Counted from the stretch's first letter, positions 26,916-36,443 are shown. The stretch: DNA of 64,000 nt from an uncultured Paludibaculum sp. (GCF_963665245.1 NZ_OY762269.1:3106501-3170500), one strand, 5' to 3'. The notes: a model not told the origin generated them from the sequence alone. A program made the numbers and translations.

Positions 26916-27530
26916 ATGAACGTGAAGCTGTCCATCGGTGGCCTGGTCGCATTGAGCCCTCTCTTTTTGTTCGGCTGCTCGAGAAAAACTGACGATGGGG
27001 CTCCGCCCTCGGGGGCTGCAATCCGCTCGGTCTACACGAGCCTTACCCCCGAGTCATGCCGGAAGGAGATCGACCGGAACGATCCCAACGAAACACCGTA
27101 CCTGGTGTGTCCGGGTGCCTCCGGTTACGCGCTGATCGTGCGCCGGGTCGACGCCGGCCGCCAGTCGATCGACGTAGTGGATCCGGCGCAGCACGTGCTC
27201 CCGCTCAACTACCAGGAGTTTGTCACTCGCCATATGTCCAACCTGGATGGCCAGGCCGAATGGCGGGTCGCGACGAGGGACGGCAAGGAGATCCCCATCG
27301 CGCTGATCGTTCGTGTGCAGGCGCGGGAGGACAACGAAAACCCGGAGAAGGTGACGCACTCGTATGTTGCAATCGCGAAGATTGCCCCGAATGCGGCGTG
27401 CGTCACCGACAGAGTCACCGGGAACACGCAGTCGCTGGCCGAAGTGCACAGCACTGCGGACACGGCACAGGAAAGACAATGCGCGCCCCCTCAGCCCAGG
27501 ATGACTGACGGCGGAGCCGCTATTCGCTGA
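26916..27530 (+). CDS. lipoprotein of unknown function
   Basis: The product is 204 aa. The start at ATG 26916 is directly preceded by GGAGG and gives a lipoprotein signal (VKLSIGGLVALSPLFLFGC, lipobox LFGC with Cys20). The mature part contains three further Cys and a mixed alpha/beta pattern, with no family I recognise. It ends 30 bp before a Cys/His amidase-like gene in the same orientation, so the two are likely co-expressed. A substrate-binding partner or an inhibitor (immunity-like) role is possible but unproven. Confidence 0.65.
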   Translation: MNVKLSIGGLVALSPLFLFGCSRKTDDGAPPSGAAIRSVYTSLTPESCRKEIDRNDPNETPYLVCPGASGYALIVRRVDAGRQSIDVVDPAQHVLPLNYQEFVTRHMSNLDGQAEWRVATRDGKEIPIALIVRVQAREDNENPEKVTHSYVAIAKIAPNAACVTDRVTGNTQSLAEVHSTADTAQERQCAPPQPRMTDGGAAIR

Positions 27531-27560
27531 ACCGGATGGATTACACCAAGGAGGAGATGT

Positions 27561-28325
27561 ATGCCCACACCTGTCGAGTTTCTGAGGCTGTATCGGAATC
27601 TCAGAGTCAATGTCGTCGTTGAGGACCCCGTTTCGAGGGTCTGTCGAACCACCACGCACGTCGTGCAGCTCAGGAAGTACTTCATGATGGACTGGTCCGA
27701 CGGCACCGAGGAGAGGCGCGACTACAACGAGGTCACGCGCGGCTCTCGGGACGATGCATGGTTCCAGGCGAACAAGGAGCGTATTCGCACGGCGGCCATG
27801 GGCAAAGGCGCTCCACAGGACTACGAGTTGGCCCTGGAATGGGCGGTGCGCTCACGCAAGATCCCGACAGTAACGCAGGCAACGCTGCAGAGTTACTGCG
27901 ACGATCACCTGGGCATTGACTGCTCCGGTTTTGCCACCAACTATCTCATTGCCTGCGGCAAGAGGGCGTACTCCAGCCAGACGGTTCGCAATACCAGCGC
28001 GGCGTCCTATTACAGTACGGCGGCGGCCGTTAACGATGCGACTCAGGTGCGGCAGGGCGACTTGCTGGTCTGGATGAACGGCAACGCCGTCAAGACGAAT
28101 CCTGGCCACATTGCCGTGGTGGATTCCTATGCTGCTCAAAGCATGGTCGGCGGCAACATGCGCGTCGTGGAGGCGACCGGCGCGGCCGGCGCCAACCCAA
28201 AGATCCTCGACTCGATGTACGCCGTCGAACAGATCGTCCCCAGAGGCGGCGCTGTCCCCGTGATGATCCTCGTGGTCAAGCGGCACGGCGTCTCGGGGAG
28301 CCGTGTGGCCGTCATCCGCGTCTAG
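27561..28325 (+). CDS. NlpC/P60- or CHAP-like cysteine amidase, putative
   Basis: The 254-aa protein has a catalytic-Cys motif IDCSGFATNYL (Cys121) and a His motif NPGHIAVVDSY (His183), with LLVWMN between them. This is the order and spacing of NlpC/P60 or CHAP peptidoglycan amidases and endopeptidases. The first about 100 residues are unrelated and lack a signal peptide, so export would need another route or the target is not the cell wall. GGAGGAG precedes the ATG. It follows the lipoprotein gene by 30 bp. The family is assigned by motif only. Confidence 0.6.
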   Translation: MPTPVEFLRLYRNLRVNVVVEDPVSRVCRTTTHVVQLRKYFMMDWSDGTEERRDYNEVTRGSRDDAWFQANKERIRTAAMGKGAPQDYELALEWAVRSRKIPTVTQATLQSYCDDHLGIDCSGFATNYLIACGKRAYSSQTVRNTSAASYYSTAAAVNDATQVRQGDLLVWMNGNAVKTNPGHIAVVDSYAAQSMVGGNMRVVEATGAAGANPKILDSMYAVEQIVPRGGAVPVMILVVKRHGVSGSRVAVIRV

Positions 28326-28366
28326 TTCGGCGCGGGCTGCCTGGCGGGCTGAGACTTCTTGAACCG

Positions 28367-29434
28367 TCAGTACCCGGCTTGCTTGTCAACCACGTTCATC
28401 AACGGCAGACCGGCGGCATAGCGCCGCACATTTTCCGCGAAGAAGTCGATCAGCCGCACCTGGCGGTCCGGGCTCCAGCCAGACGTGTGAGCCGTCATCA
28501 CGACATTCGGGAAGTCGAAGATGGCGTGCTCACTCGGCGGTGGCTCCTGCGGGAAAACATCCAGGCCGGCGCCCGCAATCCAGCCCTCTCGCAGCGCCTT
28601 CACCAGGGCCATGTCGTCGAATAGCCGCCCGCGCGACAGGGCCAGGAAGTACGCCGTCTTCTTCATGGAGTGGAACACCTGCTCGTTGAACATACGCTCG
28701 GTCCGGGGCGTGAGTGGCGCTGCGGCCACCAGCACATCGGCGCGCGGCACAAGCTCGGGCAGGTAGTCCGGCGAATGCAACTCCTCCACATACTCCGGTT
28801 TTGGCATCGCCTTGGCATCGGTGGCGATGATCTTCATGTCGAAGCCGTAGTGAGCCCGTCGCGCCATCGCCGATCCGATACCGCCCATGCCCACGATGGC
28901 CATGGTCCGTCCCACCAGTTCGGTGTGGTCGGCCGACTTCGGATTGCCCACCGGCTTCATCTGCCGCTTGGCGAACTGCGGCATGTAGTGTGTTGTGATG
29001 CCGCGCGTCAGGCAGAGCAGCATCCCGATGCCCGTCTCACTGATGCCCGGTGCGAACACTCTCGCATAGTTCGTAACGACGACCGGGTGACTCTTCAGCT
29101 GCGCGGCCATTCCCTCCATGCCCGCCCCGCCCCATTGCAGCCACTTCAGCTTCGGCGCGAAATCCAGATCCGCGCCGCCCATGTCGCCGTAGACTACATC
29201 CGCATCCCGCAATAGGGCGCGGTACTGCTCGCGATTCGGAGCAATCACCACTTCGACCGTGGCGCGCGTCGCCGCCTGAATTTTCCGGACTTCCTCAGGC
29301 TCGAATTTGTACATCGTGACGATTTTGATCGGTCCATCCCCAGGTTTCGGCGCCACTTGTGTTTCCATTCCCACCGCCGGGGCCGACCCAGCGACGGCGA
29401 CAAACGTTCTGCGAGAGAAGTTTTTTTGCGGCAT
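28367..29434 (-). CDS. D-2-hydroxyacid dehydrogenase with Tat-like leader
   Basis: The 355-aa protein has the NAD-binding Rossmann fingerprint VGMGGIGSAMARRAHYG and the catalytic region of the D-isomer-specific family: LSRGRLFDD for the Arg loop, LDVFPQEPPPSEH for Glu, and NVVMTAHTSGW for His. It oxidises or reduces 2-hydroxy acids with NAD(P). The N-terminus MPQKNFSRRTFVAVAGSAPA resembles a Tat signal, unusual for this cytosolic family but repeated in several enzymes of this window. An 85-bp gap separates it from the divergently ordered decarboxylase gene. Confidence 0.85.
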   Translation of the reverse strand: MPQKNFSRRTFVAVAGSAPAVGMETQVAPKPGDGPIKIVTMYKFEPEEVRKIQAATRATVEVVIAPNREQYRALLRDADVVYGDMGGADLDFAPKLKWLQWGGAGMEGMAAQLKSHPVVVTNYARVFAPGISETGIGMLLCLTRGITTHYMPQFAKRQMKPVGNPKSADHTELVGRTMAIVGMGGIGSAMARRAHYGFDMKIIATDAKAMPKPEYVEELHSPDYLPELVPRADVLVAAAPLTPRTERMFNEQVFHSMKKTAYFLALSRGRLFDDMALVKALREGWIAGAGLDVFPQEPPPSEHAIFDFPNVVMTAHTSGWSPDRQVRLIDFFAENVRRYAAGLPLMNVVDKQAGY

Positions 29435-29519
29435 GGGGCCTGTTCTAGCACATTTCGGGCCCGTCGGGGCGGCGCCAGAGTATCAGGGCGCGCTGCTCGC
29501 GCGTTATCGGCCAATCGCC

Positions 29520-30866
29520 CTACTTCGACGCGGCCCGCAGGATCGCAGCGACGCTTCGTTCCACATCCTCATCCCGCGTCGCCCACGACGACACACTGAT
29601 GCGCATCGCGGTGCGGCCGTGCCACTCTGTCGGCCCACACCAGCAGGTGCCATCGCGCTGCACTCGCTCAATCACCTGCCGAGTGCGCTCGGCGTCACCA
29701 AAGGCGACCAGGACCTGGTTCAGCACCACCTCGTTCAGAATCTCGCCGCCGCCCTGTTGCAGTGCGGCGGCGAAACGGCTGGCGTGGCGGCAATTCCGGT
29801 CGATCAGGTCCGCGAGCCCGGCGCGCCCCAGCGACTTCAAGGCCGCCCAGATCTCGACACCGCGTGCTCTCCGGGACAGCTCAGGCGTGTATTGCGATGG
29901 CTCGCGATGTTGGCCTTGCGGCAGATACGCGGCGGTCAGCGACATTGCACGCTTCAACGCCGCCGCGTCCCGGACAAACGCCAGACCGCTGTCGTACGGC
30001 ACGTTCAGCCATTTGTGAGCATCAGTGGCCCAGGAATCCGCCTGCCCGACGCCTTCCACCAGGTGAGCGTGCCTGGGGCTCGCAGCGGCCCACAACCCAA
30101 AAGCGCCGTCCACGTGAACCCAAGCACCCGATGAATGAGCCCGCGCGCAGATCTCGACCGCCGGGTCAAACGCGCCCGTGTTGACGTTGCCTGCCTGCAT
30201 GCACACGATGGCCGGGCCGCCAAGCGGTGGTATCTTTGCCGCAACCATGCGGCCCTGGGCGTCTATGGGGATTCGCACCACCCTCGAACGCCCCAGGCCA
30301 AGCAGCCCCAACGCTTTGATCAACGATGGGTGCGCCTCCTCGCCCACGACAACCGTGATGGGCGGCGCCCCGAACAGGCCTTCGGCTTCCACATCCCAGC
30401 CCACGCGGGCCAGCACCGTATGGCGCGCCGCGGCAAGTGCCGTGAAGTTGGCTACTGTAGCGCCGGTGACAAAGGCACCGCCGGACTCGGCCGGAAGTTT
30501 CAATATATCCAGCAGCCAGTCCAGGCACACCTCCTCCAGTACGGTTCCGATGGGCGACGCAGCGAACAGGCCCGGGCACTGATCCCATGCGCCGGCCAAC
30601 CAATTCGCCCTCAATGCCGCTGGCAGCGAACCACCGATGACGAAGCCGAAGTACCGCCGGCCGGCCATGCCCGTCGTTGCCGGCGAACCAATGCGGTCCA
30701 GGGTCTCCAGAACGCGGACGGCGTCCATCGGCCCTTCGGGCAACGGCTCGCTCAGTTCCTTGAGCCCCTCCAGCGCTTCGTCTGAGGGCGCCACACTCCG
30801 GCTCTCCAGGTTCTCCAGGTAACGGGCCGCGATCTCGGCGGTCCTGTTCAACAGGGCTCTCATCAC
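29520..30866 (-). CDS. group II PLP-dependent decarboxylase
   Basis: The 448-aa protein is of the aromatic-amino-acid/glutamate decarboxylase type (PF00282). The PLP-binding lysine lies in SWATDAHKWLNVPYDSG, with WVHVDGAFGLWAA giving the cofactor-contacting Asp-Gly-Ala and GRRYFGFVIGGSLPAALRANWLAGAWDQ at the N-terminus. It removes the alpha-carboxyl group of an amino acid; the substrate is not predictable. Its ATG overlaps the stop of the upstream hybrid kinase by 4 bp (30863-30866), so translation is probably coupled. This is an unusual neighbour for a sensor kinase. Confidence 0.85.
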   Translation of the reverse strand: MMRALLNRTAEIAARYLENLESRSVAPSDEALEGLKELSEPLPEGPMDAVRVLETLDRIGSPATTGMAGRRYFGFVIGGSLPAALRANWLAGAWDQCPGLFAASPIGTVLEEVCLDWLLDILKLPAESGGAFVTGATVANFTALAAARHTVLARVGWDVEAEGLFGAPPITVVVGEEAHPSLIKALGLLGLGRSRVVRIPIDAQGRMVAAKIPPLGGPAIVCMQAGNVNTGAFDPAVEICARAHSSGAWVHVDGAFGLWAAASPRHAHLVEGVGQADSWATDAHKWLNVPYDSGLAFVRDAAALKRAMSLTAAYLPQGQHREPSQYTPELSRRARGVEIWAALKSLGRAGLADLIDRNCRHASRFAAALQQGGGEILNEVVLNQVLVAFGDAERTRQVIERVQRDGTCWCGPTEWHGRTAMRISVSSWATRDEDVERSVAAILRAASK

Positions 30867-33292
30867 TTGATGCTAGCGTGCACGGGCTCCGTCGGCACCG
30901 GCCCTGTAGGTGCCGCCAGGGTGGACGGCGCTTCGGCCCGGACTGCTACGTTGTTCAGCACGCGCGCGAGATCGGACGGCTGGATGGGCTTTGCCAGGTA
31001 GTCGTCCATGCCCGAGGCCAGGCAGAGATCCCTGTCTCTGGGCATGGCGTTGGCCGTGATCGCGACGATCGTCGTTTGACTGTGTGCCTTGCGGATTTGC
31101 CGCGCTGCTTCGAATCCGTCCATCTCCGGCATCTGGCAATCCATCAGAATGATGTCGAACTGCCTGCCTGCGGCTGCTTCCACCGCCTCGCGGCCATTCT
31201 GGACGAACGCCGCCTGGTAGCCCATTCGCCAGAGTTGCGACTTCAATACCTTCTGGTTGATCAGGTTATCCTCGGCTACGAGAATGGAAAGAGGCGGGGT
31301 GTTTTTCGCTTCCGCCGGAGCCGCTGGCTGCGCCCCCTTGCCGGGCGATGTTGCCGAGTCCTCCGGCAGCGTTCTCTGCAACGCCTTCAACAGGTGAGTG
31401 AGTAGAACGGGCTTGAGCAGGCTTGCGGAGACACCAGCCTCCACGAGATCTTCAGGCGTAAGCACCCCGTCATGGGCCATCATAATGAGTCGCGCGTTGC
31501 CCAGGCGAGAGTCGGAATGAAGCGCCTTTGCCAGCGAAATGCCTTCAATGCGCGCATGTTTTGTCCCAAGCAGGACAACGTCGAATCCATGCTCGCCTCC
31601 GCCTCCACACGCGTCCCCTTGCGCGAGAGCATCGACGTTATCGGCGGAATCCACCGTCACGCCGATTCGCTCCAACCGGCGCTGAAGCAAGGCTCTTTCC
31701 GGCTCATCCTCATCCACAATCAATACCCGTTTTCCGGAAAACTCCGACGCCGTCTCGTTTTCGGTTTGTACCTGGGCCAGTGGAACCGCAAACCAGAAGT
31801 TCGACCCCTTGCCCGGCTGGCTGCTGAGGCCGATCTCGCCGCCCATGGCCTCCACCAGCCTTCGGCAAATGGCCAGGCCCAGCCCGGTGCCGCCGAAGCG
31901 GCGTGTGGTCGACGAGTCGGCTTGCGTGAACGCATCGAAGATGGATTTCTGTGCGCCGATTGGGATGCCGATACCGGTGTCAATCACATCGAAGCGGATG
32001 ATCGTGGCTGCCCCGTCGCCCGAGGGGACATCCGCCCGGACGCGAATCTCGCCCACCTCGGTAAACTTCACGGCATTGCTGATCAGATTTAGAAGCACCT
32101 GGCGCAGTCGTCCCGGATCTCCTCGGACCAGTGGAGGCACGGCTGGAGTGGGGTAGAATCCAATCCGCAGCCCCTTGCGCCGTGCCCTCTCCCCCACCAG
32201 GTCGATGGCCTCCTCCACCACGGCCTCCGGGGCAAAGGGGATCTTCTCCAGACCCAACCGCCCTGCTTCCGCCCTCGAGAAGTCGAGGATGTCGTTGAGG
32301 ATTGCGAGCAGAGCCTCTCCGGATCCACGGACCGTTTCCACCCAGTCCCGTTGCTGAGCCGAAAGGTTTGTCTCCAATAGCAGCCCGGTGAACCCTATCA
32401 CTGCATTCATCGGCGTGCGGACCTCGTGGCTCATCGTGGCCAGGAACTCGCCTTTCGCCGTGGCCGCGGCCTCCGCCTTCTCCTTGGCTCGCGAGAGTCT
32501 CGCATTGGCCTCAATCAACGCGCGCGTGCGGGCAAGCACCTCCGATTCGAGGTTCTGGGCCGAATCCGAGAGGCGTTTGTCGCGCACCTGGATCTCGTGC
32601 AGCATCTCGTTGAAAGCGACCATCACCGCGCCCAACTCATCCTCGCCCCCCTTCTCGACTCGAATGGAGTAATCTCGATGGCTCGAAACCTGACGGGCCG
32701 CCGCCTCCAATTGCAGTAGGGGCGCCGAGATCCACGTCTGCATCCGTCGGGAGGCTGCATACGCAATCGTCAGGGAGAGCAGGGCAAAGAGAACAGTGAT
32801 GGAGGAGTAAACCGCCACCCGCTCGTGAAGGATCGATAGATCCGATTCGACGGTGAGATACCCCACCACTTCGTGGTCGAGCAGGATGGGCCGGACGACG
32901 ATCAGTCCGGACGATTGCTGCACAGCTTCTTCCGGCGATACAGGATTCGTCACCGCCGCCGGTTGGTCTTTCCTGGCGTAGCCCGCCACGAAGTGCTTCT
33001 GGGCGTTGAATACGCTCGCACGCACCACCGAACGCTCGCCGACCAGCGCCGCCAGGCTTTTGGAAACGTCGGATCGTGTGTCGAAGGCCAGCGCCGCCGA
33101 GATGTTGCTGCCGAGGATATCCGCGATGGAACTACTGCTGCTTCTCAGTTGGCCCTGAAACCACACCACTTCATAGGCAATCATGCCCGCCGCCGTCAGA
33201 CCGGCCGCGATGACTCCGGCCAGCAGGGTCAGCGTGGTGAGTTGTTGCCGGAAGGAAGGACTCCCGAATGGCCGCCACCTGCTAGTCTCCAC
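30863..33292 (-). CDS. hybrid histidine kinase with two receiver domains
   Basis: The 809-aa membrane protein has a TM at about 18-45, a periplasmic part at about 46-160, a TM at about 161-182 and a HAMP at about 183-240. A coiled linker follows, then HisKA with His289 (FLATMSHEVRTPMNAV), HATPase (NLISNAVKFTEVGEIRV, DTGIGIP, GGTGLGLAICRRL), and two receivers. The first receiver (about 530-645) has VVLLGTKH where the phospho-Asp is expected, so it looks inactive. The second (about 670-790) is intact (DIILMDCQMPEMDGFEAA). It overlaps the YfiR-like gene upstream by 11 bp and the decarboxylase downstream by 4 bp. It probably senses a signal passed from the YfiR/TonB-receptor pair. Confidence 0.9.
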   Translation of the reverse strand: METSRWRPFGSPSFRQQLTTLTLLAGVIAAGLTAAGMIAYEVVWFQGQLRSSSSSIADILGSNISAALAFDTRSDVSKSLAALVGERSVVRASVFNAQKHFVAGYARKDQPAAVTNPVSPEEAVQQSSGLIVVRPILLDHEVVGYLTVESDLSILHERVAVYSSITVLFALLSLTIAYAASRRMQTWISAPLLQLEAAARQVSSHRDYSIRVEKGGEDELGAVMVAFNEMLHEIQVRDKRLSDSAQNLESEVLARTRALIEANARLSRAKEKAEAAATAKGEFLATMSHEVRTPMNAVIGFTGLLLETNLSAQQRDWVETVRGSGEALLAILNDILDFSRAEAGRLGLEKIPFAPEAVVEEAIDLVGERARRKGLRIGFYPTPAVPPLVRGDPGRLRQVLLNLISNAVKFTEVGEIRVRADVPSGDGAATIIRFDVIDTGIGIPIGAQKSIFDAFTQADSSTTRRFGGTGLGLAICRRLVEAMGGEIGLSSQPGKGSNFWFAVPLAQVQTENETASEFSGKRVLIVDEDEPERALLQRRLERIGVTVDSADNVDALAQGDACGGGGEHGFDVVLLGTKHARIEGISLAKALHSDSRLGNARLIMMAHDGVLTPEDLVEAGVSASLLKPVLLTHLLKALQRTLPEDSATSPGKGAQPAAPAEAKNTPPLSILVAEDNLINQKVLKSQLWRMGYQAAFVQNGREAVEAAAGRQFDIILMDCQMPEMDGFEAARQIRKAHSQTTIVAITANAMPRDRDLCLASGMDDYLAKPIQPSDLARVLNNVAVRAEAPSTLAAPTGPVPTEPVHASIK

Positions 33293-33953
33293 CGTTGGCC
33301 CCCTTCCTGAGATTTCGGGCCAGGTTCAGTAAACGAGCGCTCACGTCGAGCTTCGATGAGCGCACGGCCGCCAGATTGGTGTTGAACTGCACTCTTCTGT
33401 CCTGAACGAGCAACTCAAACATCCCGCCAACTTCAACGAAGCCCGCGCCGTTGCCAATGGTCAGCATTGGGTCGTGGCTATGCGACTTCAACACGGCCGG
33501 AGCCTGATAGTATTGCGTCGAATCGACCAGCAGGACGCGGCACTGGGCCGGATCCGGATCAGGCTGCACCTTGAACACAATCAGCCGGCTGCCCACACTC
33601 TTGCCCTTGGCGGCGTAACGGACGGCGGTGGCAAAGTCACTGTTGGCGAAGGCGCAAACTGGCAGAATCCGCGGGTTCTGCTCCCCCGCAACCGGCTCCC
33701 AGTTCACCAGACGGAGGAAGTTCATCACGAAGGCCGCCTTGACCTCCAGTTCATCAGGTTGAGCTACAGCGTTGGTCTCACCCAAGGCACGGTCCAGGCA
33801 AGCGGAGGCAAGCAGCAGCAGGAGACCCAGACAACGCGATGTTCGGGCCCGCCTGTCCCAGGGACTGAGCGTGCGCCGCCCGCCGGCGGTGCGCTGGCGG
33901 ATCGTCGTTCCAGGGTCGGAATCGCTACACCCGCTAGTCATTGCGCCAGACAA
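33282..33953 (-). CDS. YfiR-family (DUF4154) exported protein
   Basis: The 223-aa protein contains the family start ELEVKAAFVMNFLRLVNWEP, then ILPVCAFANSDFATAVRYAAKGKSVG and the C-terminal IGNGAGFVEVGGMFELLVQDRRVQFNTNLAAV. YfiR proteins are periplasmic modulators of membrane signalling enzymes. An export signal follows a positively charged stretch (RCLGLLLLLASACLDRALG), giving a long n-region; a shorter start at 33941 is possible. It overlaps the TonB-receptor gene by 20 bp and the kinase by 11 bp. In other bacteria YfiR genes often pair with TonB-receptor-like genes and membrane kinases or cyclases. Confidence 0.8.
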   Translation of the reverse strand: MSGAMTSGCSDSDPGTTIRQRTAGGRRTLSPWDRRARTSRCLGLLLLLASACLDRALGETNAVAQPDELEVKAAFVMNFLRLVNWEPVAGEQNPRILPVCAFANSDFATAVRYAAKGKSVGSRLIVFKVQPDPDPAQCRVLLVDSTQYYQAPAVLKSHSHDPMLTIGNGAGFVEVGGMFELLVQDRRVQFNTNLAAVRSSKLDVSARLLNLARNLRKGANGGD

Positions 33954-35913
33954 CCCTCACGAAGACCGAACGGCCCGCGACCGGCAGTCCCAACGTTGCA
34001 TGCTCGGGACTCAACGGATCCAGGTACCGATTGTTCAATGCATTGCGCACACCGAACTGAACATCCATCTGCCGGAAGAGGCGCTCCGACGTAGCCGTAA
34101 AGTCCGCAACCACGGCACTGGGCATCCGGCTGTTGTCCGAGGCAAGGCGAGAGCCCAGATAGCGGGCCGCGCCACTCACTACCAGTTTTCTGCGGAACAG
34201 AGGGATGGCTGCGCGAACAAGAGCCAACTGGGCGGGGGAATTCTGCAGGTAATGACTCGTATCCACACCGCGCGTTCGTTGAATCGAAACACTCGCGGCC
34301 GCATCCAGCCACTCCACGGGATGACCGTTGAGCTCGAGCTCCAGGCCCGTGGCGTTCGCTTTGGAAGCGTTTCGGTACTGGAGCGTATCCGCTCGCACGG
34401 CCACGCCCTGAATCAGATCCGACAGCCGGTAATGGAACAGCGAACTGATCAGATTCAGGCCCTTGCCGATCCTCTGCTCGCGGGCGAACTCGAAGGTGTT
34501 GACTCGTTCCGCCGACAGCTCAGGGTTCGGCTCCCAATACCGTTCGAATGTGGATGGATTTCGGAACGCCTTGCCGTACATGAGCTTATAGGTGCGCCTG
34601 CCGCGCTCATACAACAACGCCACACGCGGAGATAGAACGGCCTTGTCCTCGTTGGAGTCGTCCACACGGCCCCCGAGGTAGGCAGTCCAGGCAGGCGACA
34701 GGCGGAGCTCCTGTTGGGCGAACAAGCCGGAACGGGAGCGGCGATGGCTGATCCGGAAACGATCCTGTCGCGCGATCCCCTCCGTCGAAGAGCTGATATC
34801 GAAGTTGTACTGGACGTTACGAAGGTCCACACTACCCTCGGCGCCCAAGGTCAAGGTGCCCAGCTTCTTCACATTGTGCTGGAAGGTAAGCTGGCTGCCG
34901 CCCCAATCGCCCAAAGCGCCGTCGTAGTTCCGCGAGCCCTCCCCGTAGTCGTAAACACCGTCATACCGGAACTGGTCGTAGTAGGTTCGCCACCGGATGG
35001 AACTGTTCTCCCCCAATGCATGATTCCAGGCAAGTTCCACGAAGTTTCGGGATTCCATGTCGGTGGTCCCGGTGTTACCCAGTTCTGTCTCGTACCAGCC
35101 CGTGGTGGCAATGGTTCGAAACTGGCCAAAGAGGGCAGTGAGTGTCCATTCGCCCAAAAGCAGATTGGCGAACAGGCTGTAGTTCTCTCCATTGCCGACA
35201 TGATTGGCCAGAAACGGAGTGGCCACGGGTGCTCCCGGACGCTGAAGTTCGGCGGTCCGGCCGGTCACGTGCGAAGCCGATGCGGAGAGGAGGAGCCCGG
35301 CGTTCTGTCCCAGGGAGGTGGCGGTCGAAACGCTGATCTTGCCCTCCCCAAACGAACCGGCATCCACGCTGGCACGCACGCCGTCCGCGTTTTTCGCCGT
35401 CTTGGTGATGATGTTGATGGTGGCAAAGACGCCGTTGCTGCCGTAGAGCGCGGAGGACGGGCCGCGGACAATCTCGATCTGATCCACCAGGTCGAGGCTA
35501 AGAGGGAAGTCGTCGCCAAAATAGTACATCGCCCCGTAGACGTTGTCGGTCATATTGTGACCGTTGATCAGGACGAGGAACCGAGTGTTGTAGTCGCCCA
35601 ACAGGGAGAAGCCACGGGCCCCCATGAAGTGGAATGGCCCGTCGGAGGACGCATAGAAACCTCTGACGTTCGAGAGTGCCTCGCCGAGAGTTCTGTAGCC
35701 GTACCTACGGATGTCCTCCGCCGTCACGACAGTGACGCTGGCGGGGGCGTCCTTCAGCGACTGTTTCTGCAAGGTTGCTGTCTGAACCTGAACATCCATT
35801 AACCGCTCAATCGGCATCGACGCAAGATCTACAGGTTCCTTCCCTGGCGGTTGTGCGCCTACCGGCAGCAGGAACACCAGCCCGGTTGCGAGCAGAATTT
35901 GCGGCCTCGACAT
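33934..35913 (-). CDS. TonB-dependent receptor
   Basis: The 659-aa outer-membrane protein has a signal peptide (MSRPQILLATGLVFLLPVGA), a plug domain (about 50-170, DAPASVTVVTAEDIRRYGYRT, QIEIVRGPSSALYGSNGVFATINI) and a beta-barrel of alternating aromatic strands to the C-terminus (NNRYLDPLSPEH, VRVVWRND). An early TonB-box-like segment is not obvious. It is the first gene of the overlapping minus-strand string with YfiR, kinase and decarboxylase. A sensing role rather than, or in addition to, nutrient uptake is suggested by that context. Confidence 0.9.
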   Translation of the reverse strand: MSRPQILLATGLVFLLPVGAQPPGKEPVDLASMPIERLMDVQVQTATLQKQSLKDAPASVTVVTAEDIRRYGYRTLGEALSNVRGFYASSDGPFHFMGARGFSLLGDYNTRFLVLINGHNMTDNVYGAMYYFGDDFPLSLDLVDQIEIVRGPSSALYGSNGVFATINIITKTAKNADGVRASVDAGSFGEGKISVSTATSLGQNAGLLLSASASHVTGRTAELQRPGAPVATPFLANHVGNGENYSLFANLLLGEWTLTALFGQFRTIATTGWYETELGNTGTTDMESRNFVELAWNHALGENSSIRWRTYYDQFRYDGVYDYGEGSRNYDGALGDWGGSQLTFQHNVKKLGTLTLGAEGSVDLRNVQYNFDISSSTEGIARQDRFRISHRRSRSGLFAQQELRLSPAWTAYLGGRVDDSNEDKAVLSPRVALLYERGRRTYKLMYGKAFRNPSTFERYWEPNPELSAERVNTFEFAREQRIGKGLNLISSLFHYRLSDLIQGVAVRADTLQYRNASKANATGLELELNGHPVEWLDAAASVSIQRTRGVDTSHYLQNSPAQLALVRAAIPLFRRKLVVSGAARYLGSRLASDNSRMPSAVVADFTATSERLFRQMDVQFGVRNALNNRYLDPLSPEHATLGLPVAGRSVFVRVVWRND

Positions 35914-36112
35914 CCTAATCTGCTATCGAGCAATGCGACCTGCAACTTTAGTGCACATGGTGGTGGCGGCTTCGGTTTTTCTTTGTATTCGCCGCCACGC
36001 TTGACATCGTCAACTCTACGCGCGGCCAAGATGTTATCCGCTTCATCTTTCGTACGTTCTGATTCCGCCGCGGTCGGTTGTCGGTGCTGCCAAGTGTAAG
36101 GAAGGTTACATC

Positions 36113-36328
36113 GTGAGCGATCTCCTGACCGTGTTCCGGAAGAGTAAGGGAGAGGCTACTCGCGCGTCTTCGACGGAGCTCCGCATGGCCGCGCCGGCGG
36201 CCCGGTCAAACGAAGCCGCCTTGGCCACCCTGGCCGTCACGCCGGGCTGGCCCGGCTGCGAACCGCGATTGGCAAACAGCCGTCGCGCGCCCACCGCGTT
36301 CTCACCGGGGCGCGTGAATGGCTTTTGA
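36113..36328 (+). CDS. possible small protein (71 aa)
   Basis: A GTG at 36113 is preceded by AAGGAAGG and opens a 71-codon frame (MSDLLTVFRKSKGEATRASS and onward), rich in Ala, Arg and Ser with no recognised motif. It is followed by about 225 bp of A+T-richer DNA. It could be a chance frame in the intergenic region between the divergent TonB-receptor and PilZ genes. Confidence 0.25.
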   Translation: MSDLLTVFRKSKGEATRASSTELRMAAPAARSNEAALATLAVTPGWPGCEPRLANSRRAPTAFSPGRVNGF

Positions 36329-36426
36329 TGTGGCGGTCGCGAATCTGGTCCAATTACGGACGTAAAAGGCCAGAATACCCGCATCAGTTAGTACGTCAAA
36401 AAAACTTAGAATTCTTCATCAAATTG

Positions 36427-36443
36427 CGTCTCGAATCGAGACG
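36427..36443. promoter_or_regulatory. perfect 7-bp palindrome upstream of the PilZ gene
   Basis: CGTCTCG-AAT-CGAGACG is a perfect inverted repeat with a 3-nt centre. It sits in a distinctly A+T-rich stretch about 110 bp before the PilZ start. An operator or small hairpin is plausible. There is no T-run after it, so a terminator is less likely. Confidence 0.35.
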
